Under the pieces are notes generated by a model, which ran no database searches, was not told where the DNA came from, and worked only from the letters and a program-made list of their open reading frames with translations. Of a stretch of DNA of 64,000 bases, positions 44,633 through 57,148 are shown one piece after another (within the stretch, counting starts at the first letter, position 1; the number at the start of each line of letters is the position of its first letter). Origin of the DNA: Porphyra umbilicalis (lineage: Eukaryota; Rhodophyta; Bangiophyceae; Bangiales; Bangiaceae); the NCBI GenBank assembly GCA_002049455.2, contig KV918804.1:124001-188000 (forward strand), given 5' to 3'. The position numbers and the translations under genes are program-made.

Positions 44633-47600
44633 TCAGGCGCGACGTGCAGTTGGCGTCGGGTAGTCCTTCTTTAATTGCGACATGTCTGCCTTCGTCTTGC
44701 TGGTTCCCGAGTCGTACAGCTGCTTCAAAAACGAAACGACGCCCGCCACCCCCACCGCGCTGCCACGACTCGCGTACGAGACCTTAAACGCGCGGTAGAG
44801 CGCCGCACGTTCCGAATAGAGGTTGGATAGGCGCTTCTTTGCCCTCCCCCGCAGCCGCCAGCGGTCGCCGAACAGCTTTCTCAGGTCCTGGATGGCCACG
44901 CGGCCGTCCACCCCGACCGCGTATTCGTCGAGTGCCAACTCTCAGTTGAGCCCGTGCCCCATGGGCAGGAGCGGCACGTACTCGTCCGACGACTCAAACA
45001 CCAGCACGCCGGCAAGCTTGCCGGCCGCCTGCAGCGTTTCCACGTGCTCTCGGTCGGCCGTCAGCCGCGCCGGTTCGCGCGCCGGCAATGGTGGCGCCAC
45101 AGGGAGCACCGCCGGCACCGAAGCGCTGTTCAACACCCGCGCTGACGAGGATCCAGGGGGGGGCGGGTGTGGCGCGCGGACCAGCTCCTGCCGCACCAGC
45201 TCCCGCGCGCGGGGGTCCCGCAGCACGTCGTACGTGACCAGCCGCGCGAGCAGCTTGCGCATCCGCCGCAGGTCCCCCTCCACCACATCGAAGCGTGTAT
45301 CCAGGTGCGACCGCGCGTCGCCCGCAATCGCGGAGCCGTGCGCCAGCACCCTGCTCAGCCCCACATCCATGTGCTGCTTCACAGCCACGACGCCCTCGTC
45401 CATCTGGTGAGATAGGCGCCGCTCCATCTCCTCACTCTCGGCTGTGCTCGCCGCTGCCACGGTCTCCACCGCGACTTGGACGGCCGTGGCCAGCGAGGGT
45501 AGTACCTGCTGCACGGCGCTTGCGGCCGTATCGCCCGCAGCCGCGAGTGCCCGCGCCATCGTCACGAGGTAGGATGTAAAAGTGGGGTTGTTGAGCAGGG
45601 GGTGGCGGTGAAGGAACGACGTGGACGGAATACTGGCCGAGGCCAGCCGGGCGGCCCACGTCTGAAAATACACAGACCGGCACCACCGCACCATGGAGAA
45701 GAGATCCCGCAGCGCCTCGTCCTTCGCCCTGTGGTCCCTCGATACGCGCTCTCCCAGCGCATTCTCTGCGTCCTCCAACCAGGCGCAAAGGGTGTCATGC
45801 AGCGCCTGCGGCACGGAGACATTCAGGCGGGGGGTTGAGGGCGACGGACACTTGGCTGGTCGCCCCGACAGCGCGTTGGCCATGGCCGGGTTGGGGATGG
45901 CCGCCTCGTAGGCGCCGCCGCCAATCATTGCCGACCACAACCCGTGCTCCTTGATGTTGCTCTCGACGGCGCCCCGCTGCTTGCCCATCTGCGCCGCCGC
46001 GCGGCGGCCGAGGTCGGTCTTGGCGGCCCAGTCGAGCATCCCCTGCGCCATCAGCAGCTTGCCGAGGCGGTCGTTGTGGTATCGGTAGCTCATTGACTAC
46101 ATGTGGTCGCCGTTCGGGCCCGGCACGACCAGGCACCGCTGCTACTCGCGGAAGCCAACGTCCGTGCCCGCCTCCCGGAAGTGCGCCGGCTTAAAGCCGG
46201 CCGCGATGAGCGCCTCGTCGTTGGGCATGAAGACGGGCGCAAAGTCGACGGGCGGCGTCGATGCGTCGGCGCTCGGCCGATGGCACCAGGAAAACAGCGC
46301 GTCCGCGATGGCCCCCACCGGACACACCCACGGATCAACGTGTGGCAACGCGCCGATGCACCGCACCACCCCCTCAGTCGTTTTTTTCGCCGAAATGTAC
46401 GTGCAAAGCACCTTGGGCTCCTCCCCCCCGGCCGCCGCGAACATTCCCGTGGACTGGTGCACGGCGAAGTCGCTCCACGCCAGGTCACGTGTCGTGGCCC
46501 CGCGCGCCTCGAGGGCAAACTGCACCGTGAAGAGCGTGCTCAGCATCGACTCCTTGCGGAAGTTCAGCGCCGTCGTCGGCTCCAGCAGGAGGGTTTTGTT
46601 GACCCCACGCCGCCTCTCGTCCGACACCGTCGCGTCCCGCTTTCCCAGCGCCTTGGCAACCCCTGCCGCATTCTCCTGCAGCATCCGGTCCCTCTTGCGG
46701 CGCCCCACCACCGCGACGGCCGGGTGCAAGCAGCCGGCCGAGTGGAACTCATCTGCCGCCCAGCTCTTACAGCACGAGCACGTGGCCGTGTGCCACAATA
46801 GATTGAAGAGGTGTGCGACCTTGGACAGCGCGTTGAGTTTCCCTGCAACACATGGTGACTTACCAGATTGCCGGAGCCCCCAACGTCGGCCGCTCCGACC
46901 GCGCCGCTCGCGCCCCCCGCGCCGCCCGTGACGCCCGCTCCCCCCGCGACGCCCACATGTCCCGCGCCGGCCGCGCCTCCAACGATTCGCACGCCGGCCC
47001 CACGGCCCACGCCGCCCACGCCGCCCACGTTCCTCGCGCCGCCCACCCTGCCAGTACCAGACGCGCCACCTGCGCCGCCCGCCACGGCAGGGGGAGGCCT
47101 TCTGCGGGCGCTCCCCCTCCGTGCGTCACCACCAGCCAGCGGTGCCGCGCCGCGTCGTCGCCCAGCGATTGTTCGCACCACCGCCGCCCCTCCCGGCGCC
47201 CGTCCTTGATCCAGCGGCGTGGTTCTCGGCCGTGTGCGACGAGAAAGAGAAGGAGAGGGAGTAGCAGACCCTGCACGAGGGACCGCCAAGGTTGTTGTGG
47301 CCGTTCTGGGGGGGGGGGCGGCGGGGGGGGGAACAGACCGCAGGCCCCGAGCGCTCGCCCCATTCCGTCCCAATTGCGTCAATCTGCCGCGTGCTGCTAC
47401 AGCAGCCGTCCCTGTAGCGGGCCCCCACCCACTTCCCGAAGGCGCCGGCCATCCTCTCTCCCCCGTGGACCCTCCGCCTGGCGGCAGCCAGGCCCCCCCG
47501 CGCCTCGGACGCTTGGCCACGGGCACCTCCGCGTCGTCGTCCCCCTGCTCCACGCCGTCATCGCTGCTGCTGCACAGGTACCCCCCGTCGCTCTCGTTTC

Positions 47601-48756
47601 CTGCGCTCGCGAGTGAGGTGGTCTTCGCACGTCGCCGCCGTTGCGCCGACCGTACAGAGCGGGCAATGCGGCGCGTCGCCTCGGCCTCGAGGTAGCTGAC
47701 GACCATGTGGCGGCTCAGTGGCAACAGGGCGGTGGTCAGGTTGGCGGCGCCCCACGTGCAAAACCTGTCGATATAACCTGCGTAGGTTCTCATGGTAGTC
47801 TTGGCGCCACCGTGCGTGGCGCTGACGGTGTGCTTCTGATAGCCGTTGGTGATGGCGCTGTGCACGGTATTCACCTGATGGTGGGCGCCCCGCTCCGCCA
47901 CGTGCAGCGCCTGCATCGCCACCAGCTTCGTACAGGCCTTGTCCAATCGGAATGCGGAGCAGTAGTTGGCAATATTGACGATTGCCTCGTACGCGCCGCG
48001 GTCCGCCTTCGCCTCGGCGGCGGACCGCCCATCGCCGGGGGGGACGCCGCTGCCCTCGTAGCGGTCGCCAAGCGGGCCGCTGCGGTTGTTGTCGCAGAAC
48101 AAACACCCCAGGCGGATGAGCCTCCCCCCGACCTCGGGCTCGTTGAAAAAACGCCGCGAAACGAGATTCCTCACCATGTATTGCAGTCTCCCCAATTTCG
48201 GCCGATCCCGACAAGAACAACTGTGCAGAACAGATGCACGACAGCCATCCATCCGGCCGGATACGACCTCTCGACCAATCAGAAGTTGTGCGGACTGTAG
48301 GTTGTTCTTGTCCGGGTCGGCCAGAATTGGGAAGACTGCAATACTCCCGCCGCCAGTCAACAAAGTTGTGGTGGCCAGCCGAGAGTTCCGCAACCACGCC
48401 CGCAATGCGTCCACCGTGCACGTGAACGGCAGGTGGCAACGCCAGCTCACGCGGAGCGCCAGCACCCCGCGCGCGCACAGGGGTGCCCGTCCGCGCAGCA
48501 GGCTCTGGTAGGGCTGCCATGGGCGTCGGAAGAGTAGAATCAAGCGGCGGAGGTGCTCGAAAAGCGCAGCGCTTGGTAGGGGGGGCGGGAGGGGGGGGGA
48601 GGAAGGGAGACTACCGCCCGTGCCGACACCGTCGCCGAGCTGGAGACGGCCGCGCGCAGGTGAGCGCGGCAGTCCACGCGCAGGCGCCTTCCGCTGCCAC
48701 CCTTGACGGCGCTCTGCGCGCCACGGCACTGCAATCTCAAAACACCTTCGCTGCAA
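44633..48756 (-). pseudogene. Crypton-type tyrosine recombinase gene with GCR1_C-like tail, degenerate
   Basis: The N-terminal part (frame ending near 46,850) includes a core-binding-like segment, TYAGYIDRFCTWGAANLTTA followed by LSRHMVVSYLEAEATRR. After a frame change or intron near 46,850, one frame continues from 46,798 to 44,633. It carries LEARGATTRDLAWSDF (Arg and surroundings of the catalytic domain), ALPHVDPWVCPVGAIADAL (typical of Cryptons), then SYRYHNDRLGKLLMAQG and GLWSAMIGGGAYEAAIPN, which fit the HxxR and final catalytic blocks. A coiled-coil-like region follows, and the end (AIQDLRKLFGDRWRLRGRAK) resembles the GCR1_C DNA-binding domain of fungal Cryptons. In-frame stops lie at 46,144, 46,096 and 44,944 (first bases), and a 161-bp MITE sits in the N-terminal part. 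Probably inactive. Confidence 0.72.
48181..48341. mobile_element. 161-bp MITE with TA target site inside the Crypton gene
   Basis: It starts TTGCAGTCTCCCCAATTTCG after TA and ends CCAGAATTGGGAAGACTGCA plus A before TA. The stems continue with GACAAGAACAAC against GTTGTTCTTGTC. The terminal TTGCAGTCT is the same as in the 1.35-kb element at 18,958, and the centre (CAGCCATCCATCCGGCCGGA) matches the insertion at 18,971. With its TA duplication it adds 163 bases, so it disturbs the host frame. Confidence 0.8.
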
Positions 48757-51700
48757 TGTCCGAAAGAAAAACAGGAACAGTGCGGAAGAGGAAGAACGTG
48801 GAAAAGCGCCACAAAAACAAGTCTCCCGTGTACGGCGTCTAAGTTATTCACTCTCGAAGGGGGCGCTTCCGCGCGTCGACGAAACGGCAATTGCAGCGCG
48901 CACACGCCCCAGCGCTGTTCAAGCAGCGGCAGCGTGCGGTCTGCCGTGGCCTCCTCGCTTCCATCAGAGTCCCTGCGCTCCGCCCCGCTGTGCCAGAACG
49001 CCCGCTCTCCACACGAACCGATATAAGCAGTCCCGTAGCTCGACGCGACGCGACGCGCTCGTCTGCTGGCGAAGTAGATGTCATTCACGTGTGCAGCCAG
49101 CGGGTGTCTGTGCGCCGGCCGGTCTCTGCTGTACACCCTGTCCGGCAGAGCCACTCAAACCCGGGTGCGGGTCGGGCCCGACACCCCATTGCTGGCGAGA
49201 CGGGGACAGCCCCGCGGTTCTCCGTGAACGCGCGGCGGGGGCCACCCATGACTCGCGCGCGCGCTCGCCCCGGTCGTGGTCACGACCGCGGGCGCGAGTC
49301 TGACGGCGCGTCCGACACATACCGGAAGCGGCGGTGTGGGCGCCGTTTGGCGCCATGGAATTAAGGGGGACCCCCATCCGCACATTCGAATCTTATACCC
49401 AGACCGCAAAGCCCGTCCCTGTGGAAATGCCCTCCTTTTCGCTGTCACCAGCCTGACAGGGGTTCAGACGGATCTGTAAGCAGTCCGACTGCCGGACCTG
49501 AGCGGATCCGACACCCCCAAATGTCCGTCGATGGTGGGATATGTCTGGTGGTGGGGGGGCAGTTTGGCGGCGCCTCTGCCCTCGCCGGATCATACACGTA
49601 GTTGTGTACCCAAATTGCACTATCAACTCTTGAAACGAGGAGTTGCATGCTGCGGTGTGGGTGTTGGTGCGATAAGGCAACGACGACCGGCGCTCCGGCA
49701 CATGAACGCACTCTGGCCCGCCGCTCCCCAACGCCTTCAGCATCCTCAAAGCCCATCATACGCGCATAGTTGGCGCCCATGTCGAGCTCCCCCGCCGCCG
49801 ACGGCGTCATGGACCCGTCGTGGAAGGAGTGGTGGTAGATGCGCCGCGGCGGCGGCGGCGGCGGCGGCGCCGCCGCCGCCGCGGCGGCCGCCGCCCCACC
49901 CCGCGCGCGCCGCCGACGCGGGCGCCCACGGGGGGGGTCGGCAACGAGGCCACCCCCGCCACCTCCCACGGGGAGAATGGCGGCGCGTCGCGCGGCCGCC
50001 TAGGCAGGGGGTGGGGGCAGCGGTGCGGCGGCCACGGCGGCGGTGGTGGGGTCGGCCGGCAGACGCGCCGCGCGCGCGCCGACGACGCGCACACGCGCAA
50101 GGGGGGCGGTGCGCGCGTGCACCGCGCTCGTGCACACGCCGCTGCCGGCGCGGCCGACGTGGGCCGAGGCGGGCGGACAACCGGCCGCCCCTCCTCCTCG
50201 CTGCTCGCGCCGCCGCATGGGGGGGCGCCGACCCCCACGTTGCCGCCGGCCTTGGCCGCTCGCGGCGCCCGCGCGTTCGCCGGGGCCCCCACCCTCGTGA
50301 CCCGCCATCCCCGCCGTCGCCGCCGCCACTGCCAAAGCCGGGGCGCACGTGGCTGTGCCACTGCGCGCGTGTGAGTGCGCCGTCGTTGAGGCCGCCGGCC
50401 TGCCGGCAATGCCGGGGAGCGGCGGCCCGGGGCGGCTGTCACTCGTCCCCCGACGTGCACCCGCTCGCGTTGCGCTCCGCGCCTTTCTCAATCGGCCGCC
50501 GCTGGGGGGGCAGCCTGGTGGCGGCGGTCGGCAGCCGCGGTTGCGAACGTACTCTGCCCGCAGCCCTCGCCTCCCCAGGTGCGTGCACCTCGTCGGGGTG
50601 GCTGGGCTGCTTGCCCGACCATCGGCAGAGCGGACCGCGGGGCAGGAACGGCGATGGTCGGCGACGGCGGCATCGGCGGCACCGCCACCAGAGGCGGCGT
50701 CGGCGGGGCCACATGGGCAGCAGCACCAGGGGCCTCGACGGCCATCGTCAAGCGTGCGACCAGCAAGAGGTGTGACGGCGCCGCCATGGCGCGGTCGTTG
50801 CCGACGCGGCCGCATCGTCGACCGGTGCGGGAAGGTCCGCAGTCCAGGGCCTGCTGCATGAAAGCGACCGCCGACGCATTGTTGTCGCACCAGCAGTCAA
50901 CGTCGGGTGCTGTCCTCGGCTCGACAAAAAAGGCGCAAAGCGCAACACACAGCCTCGGCGCGTGCCACCTCAGGTAGTTTGTCCAACGGAAAGTCAAAAA
51001 AGAAAAAGTCAAGTAGCAACGATGCAAGCGATCCAGGACCAGTGACAGTGTGCACAGGAGCGCCACTGTGCCTTGCCAATGCAGCGCATCTCTGGCCGTC
51101 AGAGGCTCGCACGGCCCCCACCCCCCCCGCGCTGCCGCTACCGTCGGGCTGCGGCCGCGCCGCCAGCCACGCGTTGCGGCGGCGTCGTCGCTCGCCCCAT
51201 CGCCGGGCGCCGTGCCCCCCCCCTCCCGCGACACCCCCCCCGCTCCTCGGCACCCCCGCCAAGTCGCCGCGGCGCATCAAGCGCGTGGCGGCGGCGGGGG
51301 CCGTCGCCACAACCTCGACGCGGGGCGCTCCCCCCACGGGCGCGCCGCCGTTGAGGAGACGACAACCCCCCGCCGCCCCGGGCCGCCCGCACCGCGGCCG
51401 CGGCGCGCAGACACCGCGCAGGCGGCAATGGCAGCGGCAGGCGGGGCGGGCGACGCGGGGCCCCCCGACCGCCGGCCGCTCGTTCGGCACAGGCGGTGCG
51501 TGGCACTGTGGCTCGCCCGCCGACCCGCCGGCCCGCCGGCCCGCCCGCCGGCGCGCGCGGGACCCCGCGGCCTACCCGACGATCGGGCCCCAACGGGCGT
51601 CCTCAGCTGCGGACCACCGCCACGCGCGGGTACGACCCCCCCGCCTCCCCCCACCGACCCCCGCCTCCCAACCCTCCACCCCACCGCGTTACGCTGTGGC

Positions 51701-52285
51701 TGCCGCCGGGAGCACCGCGCGCGGGGACGACCGCACGCGCGACGCGCGTGCCGCCTGCGACCGCCGACGCAAGGCCGCCGCGCAGCGGGACCGTCCCCCC
51801 GCCCGCGGGGCCGCCAGCCGCCCGCGGGGGGCGCGCCATCCCCACGCCGACGGCGGCGCGGCCGGCGGCGGCGGCGTGAGACGGGCGGCATTGGCCAGAC
51901 GCGCGTCCGTGCCGAAGCGGCGGTGCAGATTCATGGTCGTCGCTGCGGCGTGCGCGGCGCGAGTGGGGGTGCGTCGCCGTCGGCACGGGCGTCTGTGGCA
52001 ACTGGGGCCACCACCGCCGCCGCCGTGGCCGTCGCCGCCGCCACCGCAACAGTCGTTACACACACGCGCGGCGATTACGGCGGAAACGACGGCACCGCCG
52101 CCTCCACCGCGTGCCGCCACCGCCGCCACCGTCGCGGAGAGCCACCGCCGCCACCGCCGCCGCCGCCGCCGCCGAGTGCCGCGGGACACCGCCGCCGGCC
52201 TGCCCGCTACTGCCCGGCGCGCGGAGGCCGGCGGCGGCGGCGGACGACACACGCCCCCCACCCAAGTGCCACGCGCGCCGCCAGC
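48757..52285. other. 3.5-kb GC-rich region without recognised gene
   Basis: It includes a GGC repeat at about 49,845-49,895 and many Arg/Pro/Ala-rich frames on both strands that overlap one another. None carries a domain. A short frame near 50,750-51,050 on the minus strand (VDCWCDNNASAVAFMQQALD) looks protein-like and may be a gene relic, but it is too short to name. Confidence 0.4.
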
Positions 52286-52347
52286 GCAGTGCACCTCGTT
52301 GCTGGATCCACCACGAGCCCGGTTCTGCCCCAAGTTGCTCGTAAACG
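52286..52347. repeat. 62-bp repeat, left copy
   Basis: GCAGTGCACCTCGTTGCTGG followed by ATCCACCACGAGCCCGGTTC recurs in reverse orientation at 60,965-61,025. The copies enclose the large palindrome and its flanks. Similarity continues weakly on both sides (TTGCTCGT, AACGC). Confidence 0.8.
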
Positions 52348-52599
52348 CTCGTTGAAAACGGGCTCCGTCTCGCACGCTGGGAGTGTTTGCTCGTATCCCG
52401 TCTAAAAAACTCGTTGTGGCGTGCTGGCGACGAGATTCGGACGTGATTAAGAGCGCTATAAAGCCCGCTCAAGTTCTTACAAGTGCGACTTCATACACTA
52501 AACGGGTGCGGTGCTCAGTACCGGATCTGTGCCAAGTAGGGCAAGAAATACGTAGTGCTGGTACGGTGGGGCGACGATGCAGGACATCGGGGAGGTCAG

Positions 52600-52930
52600 C
52601 CAGCGGAAGGGCCGGTGGAGCACGTGGCGGGGCAGGGCATTGCCAGCGGGGGGGGCGGGGGGGGGGGCGTTGGTGGAGGTGGCGGGGGTGCGGCCGCCAC
52701 GCACGCGCCTCGGTCTCCGCAGCGGCGGTGGTCATCGCAGCGGAATGGGCGGTGGGGCAGGTGGCAGGGCGGGGCAGAGCCAGCGGGGGGGGGCAGGGCG
52801 GGGGTGGCGGGGGCGCGGTCGCCACGCGGCGCGGGGCCATGGCGGAGGTGGCGGGGGTGCAGCCGCCACACGGGCGGCTCGGTTGCCGCAGCGGCGGTGG
52901 CTGTCGCAGCGGGAGGTAGTCGACGCTGCC
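52600..52930. repeat. tandem repeat, about 170-bp unit, two copies
   Basis: GGAGGTGGCGGGGGTGCGGC with CCGCAGCGGCGGTGG at about 52,672-52,742 recurs at about 52,842-52,912 as GGAGGTGGCGGGGGTGCAGC with CCGCAGCGGCGGTGG. The intervening GGGGCAGAGCCAGCGGGGGG also has a partner further left. Confidence 0.6.
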
Positions 52931-53712
52931 GTAGCCGCCACTGGCGCAAGCACAGGCCGGCGGCGGGGAAGCACGGTAACAAAGGTGGAGAATCGCAACA
53001 GCAGTGGGTAACTGTGAATCGACAGATTCGCGACTGTCAGCCTTGGTGTCAACCTCGCGCACGGCGTGATGGGGGGGGCCTTGGCAGTGGCCAATGACGG
53101 GCCGCGGTGGTGTGGTGGGACCGCGCGCGGCACCTGATTGGCTGGATCGGCGTCGCCGGTGGTGGATCGGGCTGCGCCACGTTGCGATCTCGACGTGTTC
53201 TTACGGGCCGACCTTTACTGGTAAGACCCGCTTTCGTCTTGATGTTTGACCCGGCGCCTACGTATCGGCGCCGGAGGGCCCTAACCGCTGTTAGAGCGGC
53301 GGGCCTTTGATTTGTTTTGCGCCCCTGGGCGCGCGGACGCGTGCGCCCTGTGGGGGCCTGCGTGGGCACCCGTCTGCGGACCTCTGCCCCCACTTCGGGG
53401 ACGCCTGTAGGGGGGGTGGGACCGTGTGGGTGGCCGCGCAAGGGTAGATAAGAAGGGCCGCCGGCACCGTCTAGCGGGCGGCGGACCCGGATCATCAGAC
53501 GTAGCATCCGTAAAAGCACCATCCCAGGTAGGGGTGTTGCTTGGCGGACGGCTACGTCGCCCGTTCCTGTTTTCGGCTTTCGTGACTACGCTTCACGTCG
53601 CTGATTTTTCCTCAGTAACCGGCACAGAGTCGGCAGAGCGACGCGGATATTGTGCCGCAAGCTCCGCAACCCCCGGAATGGGGGGCGTCGGAACCCGCTT
53701 TCTCCGCACGGA
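52931..53712. other. flank of the large palindrome, no gene recognised
   Basis: Ordinary mixed sequence with a G-run near 53,410. I looked for a promoter-like or long-terminal-repeat-like pattern here and found no second copy in the window. Confidence 0.35.
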
Positions 53713-53804
53713 GGGTCGTATCTCAAAAAAAACGACACACGATGACACGTGGGCTACAAGAGATCGTGGGTGGGGCTACAAGAGATCGTGGGGGCTCCCT
53801 GGGG

Positions 53805-53965
53805 AGGTGTTGGGGGGGGGGGGGGGATTCGAGGGATTAGGGGGGTGCTGGGGGGGGTGCTGGCAGCGGGGTTGGGGGGGGGGTTGGAGGCCGGGCTGGG
53901 GGGGTTTGGGGGGGGTTTGGTGGGGGGTCGGGGGGAGCTGAGCGGCGTGCTAGGGGGGCTCGGGG
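53805..53965 (+). repeat. G-run minisatellite in left arm
   Basis: Runs of seven to seventeen G separated by TTG, CTG or TTT stretch over about 160 bp. The C-rich complement lies at 60,400-60,565 in the right arm. Such tracts can form G-quadruplexes on one strand. Confidence 0.75.
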
Positions 53966-55406
53966 GCGCAAATTGGCATTGTGGGCGGGTCGTCAATTTC
54001 GACGCACACTGGCCTGACACGTGCAGAGGAGCTGACGCGGCCGATACCATCGCCCCACCAGTGCTGTGTCAGTGCCGCACCGCACCCCACTCCTCGGCTA
54101 CCGCGGCCGTCCCTGCCCTTCTCCCCACTGACAGCCCGTCGCCACTACAAGTGTTTCTCGTTTTGTGTGTTTTCCTGCCTGGCCGCCCACCCGGGCGCTG
54201 CCGACGTGTCATCTGCCAAGGAGGTCCTGCTGGACAAGAAGAGACGCGCGAAGATAGAATTCCCGTATTGTTTCCAGCTGGTCAGAAAGAACAGAGTACA
54301 GTATGGGAGACCGGCCGCAGTGCTGTTTCCAACAAAAAGCAATGGGAATCGCTATAGGCAGGAACAGAAGGCACATTCGGTATCCACAAGATGGGGCAGT
54401 GCCAGAAAAACGCACGTGATCCATTGGACTGGCCAGTGTTGGCACTGCTTTGATGTACAATCCGGGACAGTCCAGCAATGAGCTCCTAGTTTATTCTCGC
54501 TGGCACGCGCACAGCGGTGGTCCGGTCCACCGGAGCATTCCACAGCAGGTGGCCAAATACATCCCCCATGGCTGGCTACCGCCGCAACGGCGGGCACGAC
54601 AACGGTGACCTCATGCTACTTCCACTCACGTGTGTACCCAACCTAGGTCCTTCCCCCATTGTGCGAACGTATGAGCTATCACTTGCTCGTATACGAGGAT
54701 CGGGAGGGGGGAGCTGTGAGACCATGGCGGCGTGCGGGCAGTGACCCTCGTCTCGGATTGACGGGGCCCATGGGATGATCCTGCGCCAGAGGTTGTAGCA
54801 AATTGGCCGAAAAGCGACCATCAACAGACAATCAGATACTGTCCAGATGACAGCTTTCACTGGACGTATGTTACTGAAGTCTCGTGGCATGGTCACTGCC
54901 TTGGGAGCCGTGTCGGTCAGGCGTCAAGCGTTCTGAGGCCTCTCAATGGTAGTTGCATGCAAGGAGCTGCGGTTGTGTCGTGCTGTACTCAGGCTGCACA
55001 TCGTCTCGACGTTGAATAGAAAACTTTTGACCACTGGACCTGATTAGAGTATTTTACAAGATTCACTCAGACCAACTTCGCTTCAAACTCACATCGGTCG
55101 CGGGGCACGCGTGAAGGGCAGCAAGTAGGGTGTCATATGAGCATGAAGGAGCCTTTGTGGTACTATTCTGAGCACACCGACGTGACCAGGGATTGTCCTC
55201 CATCCTACTTGAGCTCTTCAGTTGATTGTGACGTGGTGTTCTTTCTTGTGCGGACGTCTGCTAAAACGCGGCGGATGCCATGGACATGCCAAGTGGGCAA
55301 GGGCAACACGTCTTGGGACAGTAGGGTGTCCAAAACAAAAGTCGTGCGGCCCTTGACTTCATCATTTCCTCTCGGTAAAGTGACGTCCCTGATCACGCCT
55401 ACACAG

Positions 55407-56677
55407 TCAGAATGGGCTGAAACCCACACCAACATGCTGTTTTGCATTGTCGGCCGCCGCGGAGCGGCTCGACTCGCGCGACGCGCGCCAGCCGCCGCGC
55501 TCGGCGGGGGCGGCCTTGGCGTCGGCGCCGCCCCCGCCGCGGTCCCGCTGAAGCTCCCGCCCGCGCCCCCGATCCCGCTCCCGGTCGCTTGCGCCTGCAG
55601 AGCCGCTGAGGCGCCCGAGCGGCAGCGACACGGACCACGTGCGGCGGCGGCCATTGCCGGGCTTGTCCGTCCCGGGCGGCAGCAGCTGCCGTAACGCCGA
55701 CCGCGCGCGCTCCCCAGACGTGCGCGGGGGGGGCTGCAGCGCGCGGGGGGCGGGCGGCGTCCGCTCCGCCCGCCCGGGCAGCGGGGAGGCGCTGGCCACC
55801 GCCAGGGGCGCCGCCGCCGCGACCTTGGCCACCGGCGACCGCTGCGTCGGCAGCGCCGCGTCGGCCGACGCCGACGCGCTGGCGGCGGCGGCGGCGGTGG
55901 CGGCGGCAGCGGCGGCGGTGGCGGCGGCGGCGGCAGCGGCGGCCGGCGGGCCCGTCGTGGGCGGCTGTGGCGACTTTTCCCCCTTTCCAGAGGCGGCGCC
56001 CTTGTTGGCGCCGCCCCCGGCGCTCTTGTCCAAGACGCGGCTCGCCGCTCGCCCGAGCGACGTTGCCCCTCGTCGCAAGGCGATGCCGCCCTCCCTTCGC
56101 CCCCCGCCATCGCCGCCAATGACCCGGCTGAGGCGCCCCGAGACGGTCCGACCTTCCGCCGCCGGCAGGCGCCCCGAGACGGTCCGCCCGTCCGCGACCG
56201 GCAGGCGCGCCGACGTGGATCGCCGGTCTGGGGGCGCCCCCGCCGCCGCCGCTGCCGACCGCTTCAAGCCGCCCGCCGATGACGTCTGCGCCGCCGCCGC
56301 GCTTTTGGGGTAGGCCGTGTGGGACATGGCGGGGGGGGTGCCGACGCTACGTCTCTCCCCCCCGCCGCGACCGACGGGGCGGCCCCCCCCGGCACCGCCC
56401 CGCGTGACGCGGCTTGGCAGCCGGCGGTGGCGGTGGTGGCGGCGGCGGCGGCGGACGCGCTCCCCGCCCGCTCGGCTTTCGACACGGCCGCCGACGGCGC
56501 CAGGTCCCCGTGCCCTTCAGCCGCGGCGCGCGCAGCCGCGGCCACCACGACGGCCGCCTGGGCTGCCGGCGGGGCGGCGCCAGCGGCGCGGTCGCTCATG
56601 GGCATGCCGGCAGCGGTAGACCGGCAGCCGGCACCCAGTATAGGCGCCGCCGTTCGCTGCCCCCCGCCCCGCCACAT
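55407..56677 (-). pseudogene. left-arm copy of the captured Ala-rich gene
   Basis: The minus-strand sequence begins like the right-arm copy (MWRGGGQRTAAPILG, MPMSDRAAGAAPPAAQ). It then carries a segment of about 525 bp absent from the right arm (including ARLPVADGRTVSGRLPAAEG), rejoins the shared part (QRSPVAKVAAAAPLAVASAS, GNGRRRTWSVSLPLGRLSG), and stops being alike after GGWRASRESSRSA. The frame shifts once inside. No known domain lies in this copy. Confidence 0.55.
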
Positions 56678-56948
56678 GGCATGTGTGACCGTTTTATCGC
56701 GTGAATGCGAGGTCCCCCGAGCAATGAGGAGGCTACAATGGCTTCAAATCGGGTTATACTGTAAATTGAACATGAGCAGCACAAGGCGCGGAAAGTGGCC
56801 CCATCGCAATGGCGTCAGGAGGGGGATTTGGATCTAAATCGTTTGCAACTCTACCCCCTCTCAGGCGTTGAAAACGGCCCCCACGATCGATTCTAGAGGT
56901 TTAATCTCTAGAATAGAACGCGGGTCCGTTTCTCCTGGGATCCTACAC

Positions 56949-57148
56949 GCCGCACGGGATGCACGGTTCTGTGGCAATTGTCACAGAACTTGATGGGAAG
57001 TGAGTTGACAATACCGAGACCATTCCATTTCGTCGATCGCGGAGGGACAGTTGCCGCGCCGGTGGCTGGGAATAAATACCGTCAAGTCGCAGGGAAGGGG
57101 GAGCTAAGTGTGAAAACCCGGTACTCGTGCAGCACCTCGACACCCGTC
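56949..57148. other. unique centre of the palindrome
   Basis: About 200 bp between the arms, including a small palindrome (GTTCTGTGGCAATTGTCACA then GAAC) and the only AT-rich point, GGGAATAAATACC. No gene was seen. Confidence 0.7.

Noticed and set aside
46850-46872. A 21-bp GTAAGT...TTGCAG segment in the Crypton gene as a mini-intron
   Set aside because: Removing 21 bases would not mend the frame difference, and the size is below known introns; a frame change or a longer unseen intron is more likely.
49530-52360. Several 400-residue or longer frames in the GC-rich region
   Set aside because: They overlap each other on both strands, consist of Arg, Pro, Ala and Gly, and carry no domain.
52931-53712. 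A promoter-like stretch that might be a solo long terminal repeat
   Set aside because: No second copy, no defined ends and no target duplication were seen in the window, and no retroelement genes occur near it.
53981-54481. The 166-residue frame present in both palindrome arms as a gene
   Set aside because: It is low in recognisable features and its conservation follows from the duplication of the DNA, not from selection on a protein.
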